Shown in pieces: positions 32,888 to 41,890 of a stretch of DNA of 64,000 bases. Origin of the DNA: Phascolarctos cinereus (Eukaryota; Chordata; Mammalia; Diprotodontia; Phascolarctidae). How positions within the stretch are numbered: position 1 is the stretch's first letter; every line of letters begins with the position of its first letter. The notes beneath the pieces are model-generated. The model was given only the letters and a program-made list of their open reading frames with translations. It was not told the origin of the DNA and searched no databases. The position numbers were made by a program, and so were the translations under genes. Location: assembly GCF_002099425.1 (NCBI RefSeq), contig NW_018344288.1, positions 1,116,001 through 1,180,000 on the forward strand, in the 5' to 3' direction.

Positions 32888-33165
32888 TGGGAGCTGAGAA
32901 TTCTTGGCCTACCTCCTCATTAAAATGTCCACCAATTTGGATTGCCAGGGGAGGTCCCAATAATGTACTGTCAGGCCAATCAGAAGGAAGACACACTTGG
33001 GTATAAAAGGCCTTGCCAGCTCTCACTTTGTGAATCTTTGGTGCAAATAGAGGCTCGCCATTGACCTGTCTTTTATTAACAGATCACATGACCCTATTAA
33101 TAAATGATATTATGCTCAGAGAAATGGTCTCATATAATTTGTTGGTTAAATTTCCCCCCGTGACA
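32888..33165 (+). mobile_element. Solo-LTR-like retroviral fossil
   Basis: Starts 'tgggagctgagaa' and ends 'ccccccgtgaca', as LTRs start with TG and end with CA. It holds a TATA box 'gggtataaaaggcc' near 33000, an AATAAA signal near 33100, and about 280 bases overall. There is no internal region, so it would be a solo LTR. No TSD was recognised. Class not determined. Confidence 0.6.
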
Positions 33166-33169
33166 AAAA

Positions 33170-33245
33170 GAAGATATAATTCTCCCCCTTGAGGACTTCA
33201 AAGTCTCATTAGGGAGTAAAACATACTGACAAAAACATAAAAGAG
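33170..33245 (-). repeat. L2 3' fragment, antisense
   Basis: 'ccccttgaggacttcaaagt' and 'ctcattagggag' fit the antisense L2 'ccctcaaggagctcacagtctaatggggga' stretch. Confidence 0.5.
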
Positions 33246-33454
33246 TGAGTAGAGGCTGAACTATGTGATCTTACCATCAATGGAATAGCATCTCAAAGAA
33301 GGGGCGGCCAAAATGAGATTCAGTTCCTGACTTAGTATTGAGGTGATGGGTAGGATTTTGAAAGTCAGAGGAGAGGATGCAATCAAGGGGATGGCAAACA
33401 ACAGAAACAGATATCTGACAAGGTTTGGCGACAATCAGGAGAACAATCAATAAA

Positions 33455-33545
33455 AGATTTCTAGGATCAGAGGGGAACTCAGAGGTCATGTAGGTCAACC
33501 CCATCATTTTAAAAATGAGGAAATTGGGACAGAAAAGGGGAAGAG
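33455..33545 (-). repeat. MIR-type SINE fragment, antisense
   Basis: 'ctaggatcagaggggaactc', 'agaggtcatgtaggtcaacc' and 'aatgaggaaattgggacaga' are the antisense MIR-type 3' half. Confidence 0.65.
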
Positions 33546-33609
33546 GGATCCAGCCACGATAGAGAAGGTCCATTTGGAGGAAACGGGGGGGGGATAAAAA
33601 AAGGTTGTA

Positions 33610-33930
33610 GGGGCAGAGCCAAGATGGTGGAGTAAAAGCAGTGACTTGCTTGAGCTCTCCCCCAAACCCCTACAAATACCTGTAAAAAAAATGGCTCTAA
33701 ACAAATTCTAAAGCAGCAGAACCCACAAAAAGACAGAGTGAAACAAATTTCCAGCCCAAGACAAACCTGGATGGCTGATTGGAAAGGTACACTGTCTGGG
33801 CGGGAAGAGGAATGCAGTTCAGCATGGGTATGCAGGCAAAACAGGCCTCAGCGAACCTGAAGCAGCCCCTCAGAGGACTGAATCATGGGCCCCTGTGGCG
33901 GTTTCCAGACTTCTCAACCCACGAATGCCT
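33610..33930 (+). mobile_element. L1 5' UTR (marsupial type)
   Basis: 'ggggcagagccaagatggtg', 'gtgacttgcttgagctctcc', 'cccaaacccctacaaatacc', 'atggctctaaacaaattcta', 'agcagcagaacccacaaaaa', 'tttccagacttctcaaccca'. This is the start of the marsupial L1 5' UTR as remembered, the only L1 5' end in the window. The frame 33779-33985 is within it and is not a known protein. Confidence 0.85.
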
Positions 33931-34077
33931 TAGAAGATGTTATGATATTTTCCAGCTACAGAGAAAGAAGCAAAGTATAACTTGAATACAATATGAGTAA
34001 CTTGAAACTTGAGAATAATGAAGACATGGTGCCAAATATTGGCTAATACAAAATGTTTCATAGAAAGGTAATAGGGA

Positions 34078-34210
34078 CAGCTAGGTGGTTCAGTGGATAG
34101 AGCACTGGCTCTGAAGTCAGGAGGACCTGAGTTCAAATCCAGCCTCAGACCAAAACACCTGACACTTACTAGCTGTGTTACCCTGGGTAAGTCACTTAAC
34201 CCCAATTTCT
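34078..34210 (+). repeat. Young tRNA-derived SINE (WSINE1-like) with expanded tail
   Basis: 'gacagctaggtggttcagtg', 'gacctgagttcaaatccagc', 'cacttactagctgtgttacc', 'ctgggtaagtcacttaaccc', 'caatttctggaagg'. The tail has become the microsatellite that follows. 'agaaaggtaata' before and 'agaaagtaata' after the whole unit is a near-perfect TSD. Confidence 0.9.
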
Positions 34211-34307
34211 GGAAGGAAGGAAGGAAGGAAGGAAGGAAGGAAGGAAGGAAGGAAGGAAGGAAGGAAGGAAGGAAGGAAGGAAGGAAGGAAGGAAGGAAGA
34301 AGGAGAA

Positions 34308-34390
<83 letters not shown>

Positions 34391-34391
34391 T
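34211..34391. repeat. (GGAA)n-(AAAG)n compound microsatellite
   Basis: About 22 GGAA units (34211-34299) then about 21 AAAG units (34306-34390), grown from the SINE tail. It explains the 163-residue antisense and 105-residue sense frames (FLSF/PSFL and KEGR/KERK repeats). Confidence 0.97.
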
Positions 34392-34419
34392 AATAAAAAT
34401 TCTAATATAACAAAAAATC

Positions 34420-34620
34420 ATCTAGGCCTGGATGAAATGGATTACAGGACCTGAAAGAAGTGGAAGGTCAACTGGTATAGTCTTTGAAAAATCATGTGAA
34501 TAGGAGAAAAGCTATGAGATCCTGATTTACAAAAGTGGGTATAGGGTGTATTTCATAATACAATCCAGCGAGCTTGATCGATTCCTGGGAAACTTTTACA
34601 AAGCATTAATAAAGAGATTG
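34420..34620 (+). mobile_element. CR1/L3-type LINE fragment (RT region)
   Basis: 'aggcctggatgaaatggatt', 'gatcctgatttacaaaagtg', 'caatccagcgagcttgatcg', 'attcctgggaaacttttaca', 'aagcattaataaagagattg' parallels the CR1/L3 text around 'ccagtgagcttgacttcaattcctgg..aaaatt..att.ttaaagag'. It ends at the poly(A) of the enclosing retrocopy. Confidence 0.6.
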
Positions 34621-34652
34621 ATTTTTCTTTTTTTAAAAAAAAAAAGGTTGTA

Positions 34653-35149
34653 AAGGAAACTGAATGGCAAACTGAGTAGTCTGGACTTTGCCAATGGCAA
34701 AGGTTTTTAAAAAGGGTAGTGAGAGGGACCATGATAAAATAGCATTTTAGGAGGATGAAGATCCATTGCTATTGAAATCTCAAGCACTACCTTGGTCCTA
34801 TGTGGAAGGTATACCCTTCGTAGTACTGAAATACACCATGAACACCATCGATCAGAAGAAAGGGTGAATTGGAGGACAAAGATTATAGGCAGGAAGGCCA
34901 ATGAGAAGAAACTGATTCAGCCATGATTTTTTATGTACTGTGCTTGCAAAATTATTTGTTTATGATATTCTTGGGTATTTAGGCTGGTAGCACTGGGATG
35001 GAAGAGAAGGGATGGACATTGTGTGGAGCCGGTACCTGAAAACTGCTGAGGCCAGGGGGAAGGCTACACCTATGATTTCATTTGCATACAGAAGCCTGGG
35101 TTGGGAAATTCCTTCTACCAATGCAGATCAACAACTGAAATTTATAGCC
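34653..35149. other. No gene recognised
   Basis: Plain sequence on the right of the retrocopy. The 64-residue frames on either strand have no motif. Confidence 0.4.
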
Positions 35150-35280
35150 TCAGAAAGGCATATATGGCACATAGAGTTCAAGGAGGGTCACATAGCCTGT
35201 ACTTAAAAGAAATGGGATTTAAACCCACGTCTACATGATTCTAAGGCCAGCTCTTTATCCACTCACTGGTCTCCCTTTCT
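35150..35280 (-). repeat. SINE, type 2, antisense
   Basis: 'ggagggtcacatagcctgta', 'gggatttaaacccacgtcta', 'aaggccagctctttatccac' are the antisense core, B box and head. Confidence 0.65.
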
Positions 35281-35524
35281 GACTGATGAAATATATGTGA
35301 TAAAGTAAAGGGATGAGTCAAAAAAATAGCAATCTATACTTTCTTGCTTCCTCCATATTCCTTCTGCAGGATCTCTGCTGTCCCATCTCTCCCCCAAATC
35401 CTACTCTTCCTTGTCCTGCTCCTATCTGCCATCCCCTCTCCAGAACCATGTTCCTTTTAGTACGACATGAATTATCTATAGTTAACTGCTTCCCTGCTGT
35501 ATATATAGCCTCTTTACCCAAGAG

Positions 35525-35573
35525 CATGGTTCTCAATCTGGAGTCCATAAAGTTATTTTTTAAAAATATAAGT
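35525..35573. mobile_element. hAT-like MITE, terminal fragment
   Basis: 'catggttctcaatctggagt' and 'ccataaagttattttttaaa' match the start of the 36672 copy. Cut by an L1 insertion. Confidence 0.5.
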
Positions 35574-35732
35574 CCCTCTACATGTATAATTGATATCATA
35601 TTGCTCAAGTTTCAAGGGGTAGGGGAGGGGTGGCAGGGATAGAGAGAATTTTGAACTCAAAATTTAAAATAAATCTTAAAATTTTTTCATGTAATTGGGA
35701 AATATTTAACAAAATTTAAAAATTTAATTTTT
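35574..35732 (+). mobile_element. L1 3' UTR, extreme 5' truncation, with TSD
   Basis: 'ctacatgtataattgatatc', 'atattgctcaagtttcaagg', 'gaattttgaactcaaaattt', 'catgtaattgggaaatattt'. Only the last ~160 bases of L1. 'aaatataagt' at 35564-35573 and 35733-35742 is the TSD. Confidence 0.85.
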
Positions 35733-35879
35733 AAATATAAGTCACAACTTAAAGTTGTAAGTCTGAATGAATAAGAGATTAATAGATTAAAAAGACTAAT
35801 AATAGAAAGAAGATTAATAGAATAAGAGACACAAGTAGAGGGAGCTAATTTGGAACAATACAGTTAGTTCCCAATGTCT

Positions 35880-36350
35880 TCTCTAAGTTTCAAGAAATAA
35901 GGTTTCACTAATTGTGTTGAACGCCAAAAGAGATAAGAAGAGAGGAAGCATTAATAAAAGACTCCTTTTTGTTTAAAAAGTGGTCATTGGTGACCTTCAA
36001 AAGGTGAATTCCAATAAAGTAAAAGTTGAAACTTAAAATTTAGGAGGAGGCTGAGACTAAATAAGAAATGGAAGTAGCAGGAGGAGACTAGTGATTCACA
36101 AAGGTTGATAATAAATGGAAGGAGGTAAATAGAACAAGGGTATCCAGGTTAATCGAGGATTTTTCAAGATGCAGGAGGCATAAGTATGTATAATGGAAAA
36201 GGGGAAGAAAGTAGTAGAGGGGAACAAATGAAAGATGATAGAGTTGGGAAAGGATGGAATCTAAGGCAATAGGAACATTGAAAGGATGGGGTTAGAAGGA
36301 AATCATACACCAAAAAGCATAGCAAGGATCCCTTAGGAAAAAGGATTTAA
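35880..36350 (-). mobile_element. L2 LINE ORF region, antisense, diverged
   Basis: 'gtggtcattggtgaccttca', 'aatagaacaagggtatccag', 'gaggatttttcaagatgcag' and 'gaggggaacaaatgaaagat' follow the complement of an internal L2 segment ('gaggattttttgaggatggg'-type). Heavily decayed. Confidence 0.55.
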
Positions 36351-36671
36351 TCCCAAATGTTTGTGGTTTATTTCAATATTAAAATTGAATGCTTCTCATT
36401 TAGAACAAAGCTAGCTCTTGAGATTTCAATAATTATGGTCCAGCTGTGAATTGTGAGCTAGTCTGAAAACAAAAAAATCCATGGCAACCTATACTTTCTT
36501 GCTTCCCACAGATTCACTTTGCAGGATCTCTGCTGCCCCACCTCTTGCCCAAATCCTACTCTTGTCCTCCTTTCTGTCTGCCATCCCCTCCCTATACCAT
36601 GTTTCTTTCAGCCCAACATGAATTGTCTACAGTTAACTACTTCCTTCTGGGTATTTAGCTTCCTTACGCTA

Positions 36672-36876
36672 GAGCAATGGTTCTTAACCTGGGATCTGTG
36701 AACTTATTTCATAAAAAATATTTTGATGACATTATCTTGATGTAATTGATTTCCTTTGTAATCCTATGTCCTTTATTTTATGCATTATAAAATTTTATTC
36801 TGAGAAGGGATCAAGAAGCTTCACCAGACTGCCAAAGAAGTCTATGCCTCCTTAGAAAAGGTAAGAACCCCTGGTC
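36672..36876. mobile_element. hAT-like MITE, complete reference copy
   Basis: TIRs 'caatggttcttaacctggga' and 'aaaaggtaagaacccctggt' (imperfect inverted pair). Interior 'aaatattttgatgacattat', 'tcctttgtaatcctatgtcc', 'ttattctgagaagggatcaa', 'gaagcttcaccagactgcca'. About 205 bases, no coding capacity. The clearest member in the window. Confidence 0.82.
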
Positions 36877-37302
36877 TGGAAGATAACTAATCTTAAGAAC
36901 TAAAAAACTGACAAATGACTTGGTCCAAAGAAAAAAAAGTGATGATCTAGGAAAATCTGAGTGAATGTTATAATTCAATTGTAAATAATTGAGCAGAACT
37001 GGATAAAACAAGAGAAAATGGACTAATAGTCACTGGATTTGAAGAGCAGTGGCCTTGTCAAATCCTTTTTGCTGAAAGGATATAAAGCCTAAAAATCCAA
37101 ATCTTATCAACACATCTGCCTGGGACCTGATAGAACTACAGTACAATCCACTTCTTTTTCCAGAAAGGTCTGATTACTGCCCGTCTGTTGGGGACAATCC
37201 TTACATTACCATAGTTCCTTCAGATATTTGCCAGTGTTGTTAAAATACTTAAAAGGAGACAATGAACTAGAGCGTCAGCCCAACTATCAGAATCAATGAT
37301 CA
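36877..37302. other. No gene recognised
   Basis: Plain sequence ending in the left TSD of the L1 at 37303. Confidence 0.4.
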
Positions 37303-37965
37303 ACAAATGGGAAAAGGACTCACATGTACAAAAATATTTATAGCAGCTCTTTTTGTGGTGGCAAAGAATTGGAAATTGAGAGGATGCCCATCAATCGGGG
37401 AATGGCTGAGCAAGTTGTGGTATATGAATGTAATGGAATACTATTGTTCTATAAGAAATGATGAACAGGCTGACTTCAGAAAAACCTGGAAAGACTTATA
37501 TGGTCTGATGCTGACTGAAGTGAGCAGAACCAAGAGGACTTTGTACACAATAACAGCCACGTTATATGATGACCTGATATTGTTAAATTGAACCCTTCTC
37601 AGCATTACAAGGATCTAAGACATCTGCAGAGGCCTAGGGATGGAAAATGCTGTCCACATCCAAAGAAAGAACTATGGAAGTTGAATCACTATCACTTATT
37701 TTTACGTTCTGTTGAGTTTTGTTTCATCTTTCTGATGGTTCCTCCTATTGGTTTTAATTTTTACTTGCAACTTCACTAATGTGAAAATATGTTTAATAGG
37801 AATGTAAATGTAAAGCCTATATCAGATTGTGCGCCGTCTTGAAGAGGGTGGGGGGGAGGAAGGGGGAGAAAAATTTTCAACTCAAAAGCGTATGAAAGTG
37901 ATTGTTGATAAATCAAAATAAATTAATAAAATTTAGAAAAAGAAATAAATAAAAAGTTTTTTAAA
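37303..37965 (+). mobile_element. L1 3' end, 5'-truncated, with TSD
   Basis: 'gggaaaaggactcacatgta', 'ttatagcagctctttttgtg', 'gaattggaaattgagaggat', 'gcccatcaatcggggaatgg', 'gtaatggaatactattgttc', 'aggctgacttcagaaaaacc', 'atgtgaaaatatgtttaata', 'agcctatatcagattgtgcg'. Poly(A)-rich end with AATAAA-like words. 'aatcaatgatca' at 37291-37302 and 37966-37977 is a perfect 12-base TSD. Closest of the L1 copies here to the remembered consensus, so probably the youngest. The frame 37307-37591 is the decayed ORF2 end. Confidence 0.95.
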
Positions 37966-38269
37966 AATCAATGATCATTTTATACCCACGATGGCTTATG
38001 TTCATTTAAATTACCATCCTTCTTGCTTCCCCTCCCTCTCCTTTGTAATTACATGCGTGCACACACACGTACATACACACAGATACATGCATTTCTTCAA
38101 CTGGGAGAGTGCAGATAATGGGAAGAGGCTCACATTCATTTGGGGTCCCCTTTCAATGCTCATTTGGCATTAACATCTCTAATTTTTCTTGCTTGGGTTT
38201 CAATGCTACCATATGTAAAGCTTCAAAGAGATTTTCAGAAATCATTTGTTGCCTCTATTCTCTGAACTT

Positions 38270-38900
38270 ATTTGCAGCATAGCGACATTGAGCCCCATGT
38301 GTAGACAGAAGTATGTATGGCAAGGGCCTGTTCTTATGTGGTTTGAAGGGAGGCAGAATAGACATCTCTAGACTCTTCTCCCTCCCACCCTTCTCCAAGG
38401 AAGACTTACATTCCTGCCAGAAGGGGGGAAGCAAGAGGTTGGGGCCAGAGGCTACCACTCTGCTCTCCTAAGAAAGAGGTGGCATCTGGCTAGAAGTATA
38501 CCTATCTGCTCCCTTTAAATAATTTGCTAGGGGATATGATCAGGTTACATACAACTTTTGATCACTTTGTCATTTTGGGGGGAAGAAAGACCCCAAGCTC
38601 TATATCCAAGGACCCCTCCCCACCAAATACCAATTCCACAATCAACACACATAGCATATAGCAAAGAAACCCATTTGTCCAAATCAGTAGCAAACAGAAA
38701 TCAAAGAAAGTATACATTGGAGAATATATACTAGACAATATAGAGTGAAGGAGCTCCCATTGGGAGCAAGATAACTCAGCTCAACCAAAAGAGAGTGTTC
38801 TGGTTCCCACCCAAAGGGAAACACCATGAAAACTCTAGCATACTAAGCTTGGAATAGGGTCATGATGGAGACTGCCTACCCCCTTCATATCTTCCCAGAG
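38270..38900. repeat. Dispersed repeat X, copy B
   Basis: Aligns with copy A: 'tgtggtttgaagggaggcag', 'tctccaaggaagacttacat', 'ggcatctggctagaagtata', 'agcatatagcaaagaaaccc', 'gtagcaaacagaaatcaaag', 'agtgaaggagctcccattgg', 'actcagctcaaccaaaagag'. Not interrupted by a SINE, so it shows the empty site for the insertion in copy A. Confidence 0.6.
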
Positions 38901-39960
38901 TCTTCCCTAAGCAATTTAAAGTGGGATTGGCCTTGTCCATATTCTCACTTGAAGCTGGAAGCCAACTTGAAGCTTACTCAGAGAAGATTCTCACTTGGAC
39001 AGTCCAAAGCCACTTGAAGAATACCCAAAGGAGGACTGACTGAGAATCAGAGCTCTCACCTCTCACCAACTTTGCCCTGCCCCTCGCACAGGGCAGGGCA
39101 TTCATCTCCACCAATAAGGAGAGAGACCCATACCAATGGGCTTTGGCACAGGGGTTACATCAGTATTACTAAGAAGACCTTGATTCAATGTGGCCAGAGA
39201 GTTGTCTCAAGATGCTGTCCAGTTTTTCACTTTTTGTCTGCTTTTGCAGAGAGGTTGCCTGCACTCTACCAAAAGGACCACCATGGCCAAAGAAGGTACT
39301 ACTCTCTCTCTTACTGTAACCTACTATGAAAAGGTCTAATTTATCCTTAGGGTCAGTATAATACTGGTTATATTGGTATAAAGGCAGCAATTTTCTGTTC
39401 CCAAACAAAGTGGACCTGGAAGGTCAAGGTGATTTCAAGAAGAACTCTTATTGGCTATTAAAAAAAATAAAAACCTTTAGGCTGCTTACAAAGAAAACCA
39501 CACCTAGAACAGGGCAAATGGGGTTTTACTCCAAAGCACTGATTGGGGGAAGAGGTGCTGGGTATACCACCTCCCTAGGAAAGGGCACTTGTGGACTAGT
39601 CTATGACTATCAATGATCCCGTAGCTCACCTCCTGGTTCTTGAGAAGTATAAAGCACAACTACGATGTCTCTTTCCCCCGGCTCTTTGGGGAATATGCTT
39701 ACCCTTCTTACAGTGACTTCTCCCAAGGTAGGCTTGTCCTATGCACTGCTCTGCCATCTTCAACCCCAACTTCACCAAGGGAAATTGCCCCACATGTACT
39801 TTTAATTAGAACTATTGCCCTAATTATTAGAATCATCTATCCTAGGAAGATACCCATTCTTTTTCTGATTTCTCAGGTACTCACAACATATCCCAGTATT
39901 AAGTTTAATTTTATAAAGTTTTATTAATTATTAATTGATTATCAATTTTAAGTTTATTTT
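38901..39960. other. No gene recognised
   Basis: May include more of repeat X on the left. Frames at 39072-39408 overlap on opposite strands. 'attggtataaaggcagc' near 39373 is a TATA-like word without other support. Confidence 0.35.
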
Positions 39961-39964
39961 ATAT

Positions 39965-40243
39965 ACTACTGACCCTCCCTAGCTTCCTTTAAGTTCAAAC
40001 TAAAATCTACACCTTCTAAAGGATGCCTTCCCCAACCCCTCTTAATTCCAATGTATTCTCTCTGTTATTTCCTATATACCACTGCATATAGCTTACTTTG
40101 TATATATGTTTGAATGTTGTCTCCCCAATTAAATTGTAAGCTCCTTGAGAGCAAAGACTGTCTCTTTCTATATTCCTAAAATTTAGCACAGTGCCTGGCA
40201 CATAGTAAGCACTTAATAAACGTTTGTTGGTTGATTGATTTAA
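39965..40243 (+). mobile_element. L2 LINE 3' end, well preserved
   Basis: 'ccctccctagcttcctttaa', 'aggatgccttccccaacccc', 'attgtaagctccttgagagc', 'aaagactgtctctttctata', 'agcacagtgcctggcacata', 'gtaagcacttaataaacgtt' and the terminal 'gttggttgattgattt'. Complete 3' terminus. Confidence 0.9.
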
Positions 40244-40757
40244 CAGACATAGGTATGCCTTCTACCATTGCAGATTGCAACCCCTCCATGCCTTAGATTA
40301 TTTCTTGAATTGTTGTGACCAAAAAAGTATCAACTGGAACAGACAAAAAAAAAATGTCTTTCTGAACCCTGTCCAGGTAGGTGCAGTCATATCACCAGGA
40401 GGGTGTCACTGTCTAGAGACGAATTGGCCTATAAGTTCCTCTCTCCTCTCTGCCTAATAAGGGCAGAGCTGAATCCTTCCCAGCTCTTTCTATCTCCTCC
40501 TTTTCTCCACTCACTGCCCTCTTCTTCCTACCTCCTTTCTCTCTGGAAATTTAATTAGCTATATCATGTTACAACAATTATGTTGGGGGTTTTTAGGCTA
40601 AAGTCAACACTAAAGGCCCTTAGGATCTACTTGATCCCGTTCTCTGTTTTGTGAAGTTTATTAGAGCTCCCTTGTAAAATTATCTTCTACCTCCTTTTTA
40701 TGTAGATATGTATTTATATTTATGCTTATAAATATATAAGTATATGTTTAGACATAA

Positions 40758-40762
<5 letters not shown>
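40244..40762. other. No gene recognised
   Basis: Pyrimidine-rich in the middle (40435-40550). No repeat named. Confidence 0.4.

Positions 40763-40810
<48 letters not shown>
40763..40810. repeat. (CA)n microsatellite
   Basis: About 23 CA units, ending in 'cacgtcttcatg'. Confidence 0.97.
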
Positions 40811-40812
<2 letters not shown>

Positions 40813-40819
40813 TTCATGT

Positions 40820-40930
40820 CTTTACCTGGAATATGAGTTCCTTGAATGTAGAGACTGCTTTGACCTTTCTTTGTTTCCTTAGCTCCTAGCACAAAATAAG
40901 TACCTACATGCTTTTTGGTCGCTGGTGCTC
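40820..40930 (+). repeat. L2 LINE 3' end
   Basis: 'tatgagttccttgaatgtag', 'agactgctttgacctttctt', 'agctcctagcacaaaataag', 'tacctacatg'. Diverged. Confidence 0.7.
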
Positions 40931-41149
40931 CAAGAGTAGACGTCACATACGTCTCCTGACCTATACTTAAGGCCTTTCCCATTTGTTAAGATCTACTAGC
41001 GTTTGTGCTGGCACAAGTTTAGCCTTTAAAAACTAAGGGTCAGTTCAATATCACAGTGCTACATGACAAGAGGACTTCAGTAGAAGATGAAGGTAGCAAG
41101 GTGGTTAAATTAGGAAGATCCAATCAATTCTCTTCATTAATCTTTATTT

Positions 41150-41740
41150 CAAATGAGCCGTTTTAGAGATATTTGGCAATTTTGGCAAACAGGAACTTTA
41201 TTTACTTAAAGTTTAAAAATCACACCCTTGGAATGTTACAAATGAAAAACCACTACTCACAATTAACAAGGCTGACTCTGGACTCCAACGAGTGAAATCA
41301 GCAATAAGAATTGAATGATCTGAACTATGCTTGAAGCTATTACGTGAGAACAGAGACAAAATGGAAGCTTAGTTTGACCTACAGTTCCCATTTAAGGAAA
41401 CCTAAAATTAGCCACAGTATATTTTGGGTATGGAATGTATCTCATAGACCACTGAGCAGGTCTGTAATTAACTTTGGTACTTTGAGTGTAAAGAGGACGT
41501 GTGATTGATGATGGGCCGGACAACAGAACTGGAAAATGTAGCTGCGTCACAGGCTTCTTATTCAATGTTACTTTTAATTTAATCACTGGTTTGTATCTGA
41601 ATAAATGGCTAGCTTTTATACTTAGTCATTTTGCCCAGTAAAACAGAGTGGAAATAAATGCACTAAAAGCATAGGTCTGTAATTGATGTTAGTAATTTAA
41701 AAGAGAAAAAAAAATCAGTAGAGTATTTGATATCTGTCCC
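41150..41740. promoter_or_regulatory. Candidate conserved non-coding region (inference)
   Basis: Repeat-free block with dense homeodomain-like ATTA/TAAT cores ('gtctgtaattaactttggta', 'ttaatttaatcactggtttg', 'gtctgtaattgatgttagta'), TGA(C)TCA-like and E-box-like words ('gtagctgcgtcacaggcttc'). No coding frame. Offered as a candidate regulatory element; conservation is untested. Confidence 0.3.
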
Positions 41741-41754
41741 ATTAGTGTACATAT

Positions 41755-41890
41755 TCAATCAATCAACACATATTTATCAATACCTACTATATGTCAGACA
41801 TTGTGCTAGGCATCATGGATATGATGTAATCAATGAAAAACATTCCTGCTCACAAAGTACTTACTTCTAACTGAGGGAAGCAACAACGAT
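41755..41890 (-). repeat. L2 LINE 3' end, antisense
   Basis: 'caatcaatcaacacatattt', 'acctactatatgtcagacat', 'tgtgctaggcatcatggata', 'tcacaaagtacttacttcta'. Confidence 0.78.

Larger units (their letters stand above)
33596..34652 (+). mobile_element. Chimeric retrocopy: L1 5' UTR head, CR1 tail, poly(A), TSD
   Basis: A perfect 14-base direct repeat 'aaaaaaaggttgta' lies at 33596-33609 and 34639-34652, the second overlapping a poly(A) run, as in L1 target-primed insertion. Between the repeats come L1 5' UTR (33610-33930), about 150 bases unassigned, a later SINE with its microsatellite (34078-34390), CR1/L3-like sequence (about 34420-34620) with 'attaataaagag' near its end, then poly(A). No L1 ORF or L1 3' UTR is present. 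A transcript begun at an L1 promoter and ended in CR1 would explain this. An L1 with internal rearrangement is the alternative. Confidence 0.62.

Noticed and set aside
33930-34421. 163-residue antisense frame with FLSF and PSFL repeats, and 105-residue sense frame with KEGR/KERK
   Set aside because: They are translations of the (GGAA)n-(AAAG)n microsatellite and adjoining SINE; a 4-base repeat stays open in several frames.
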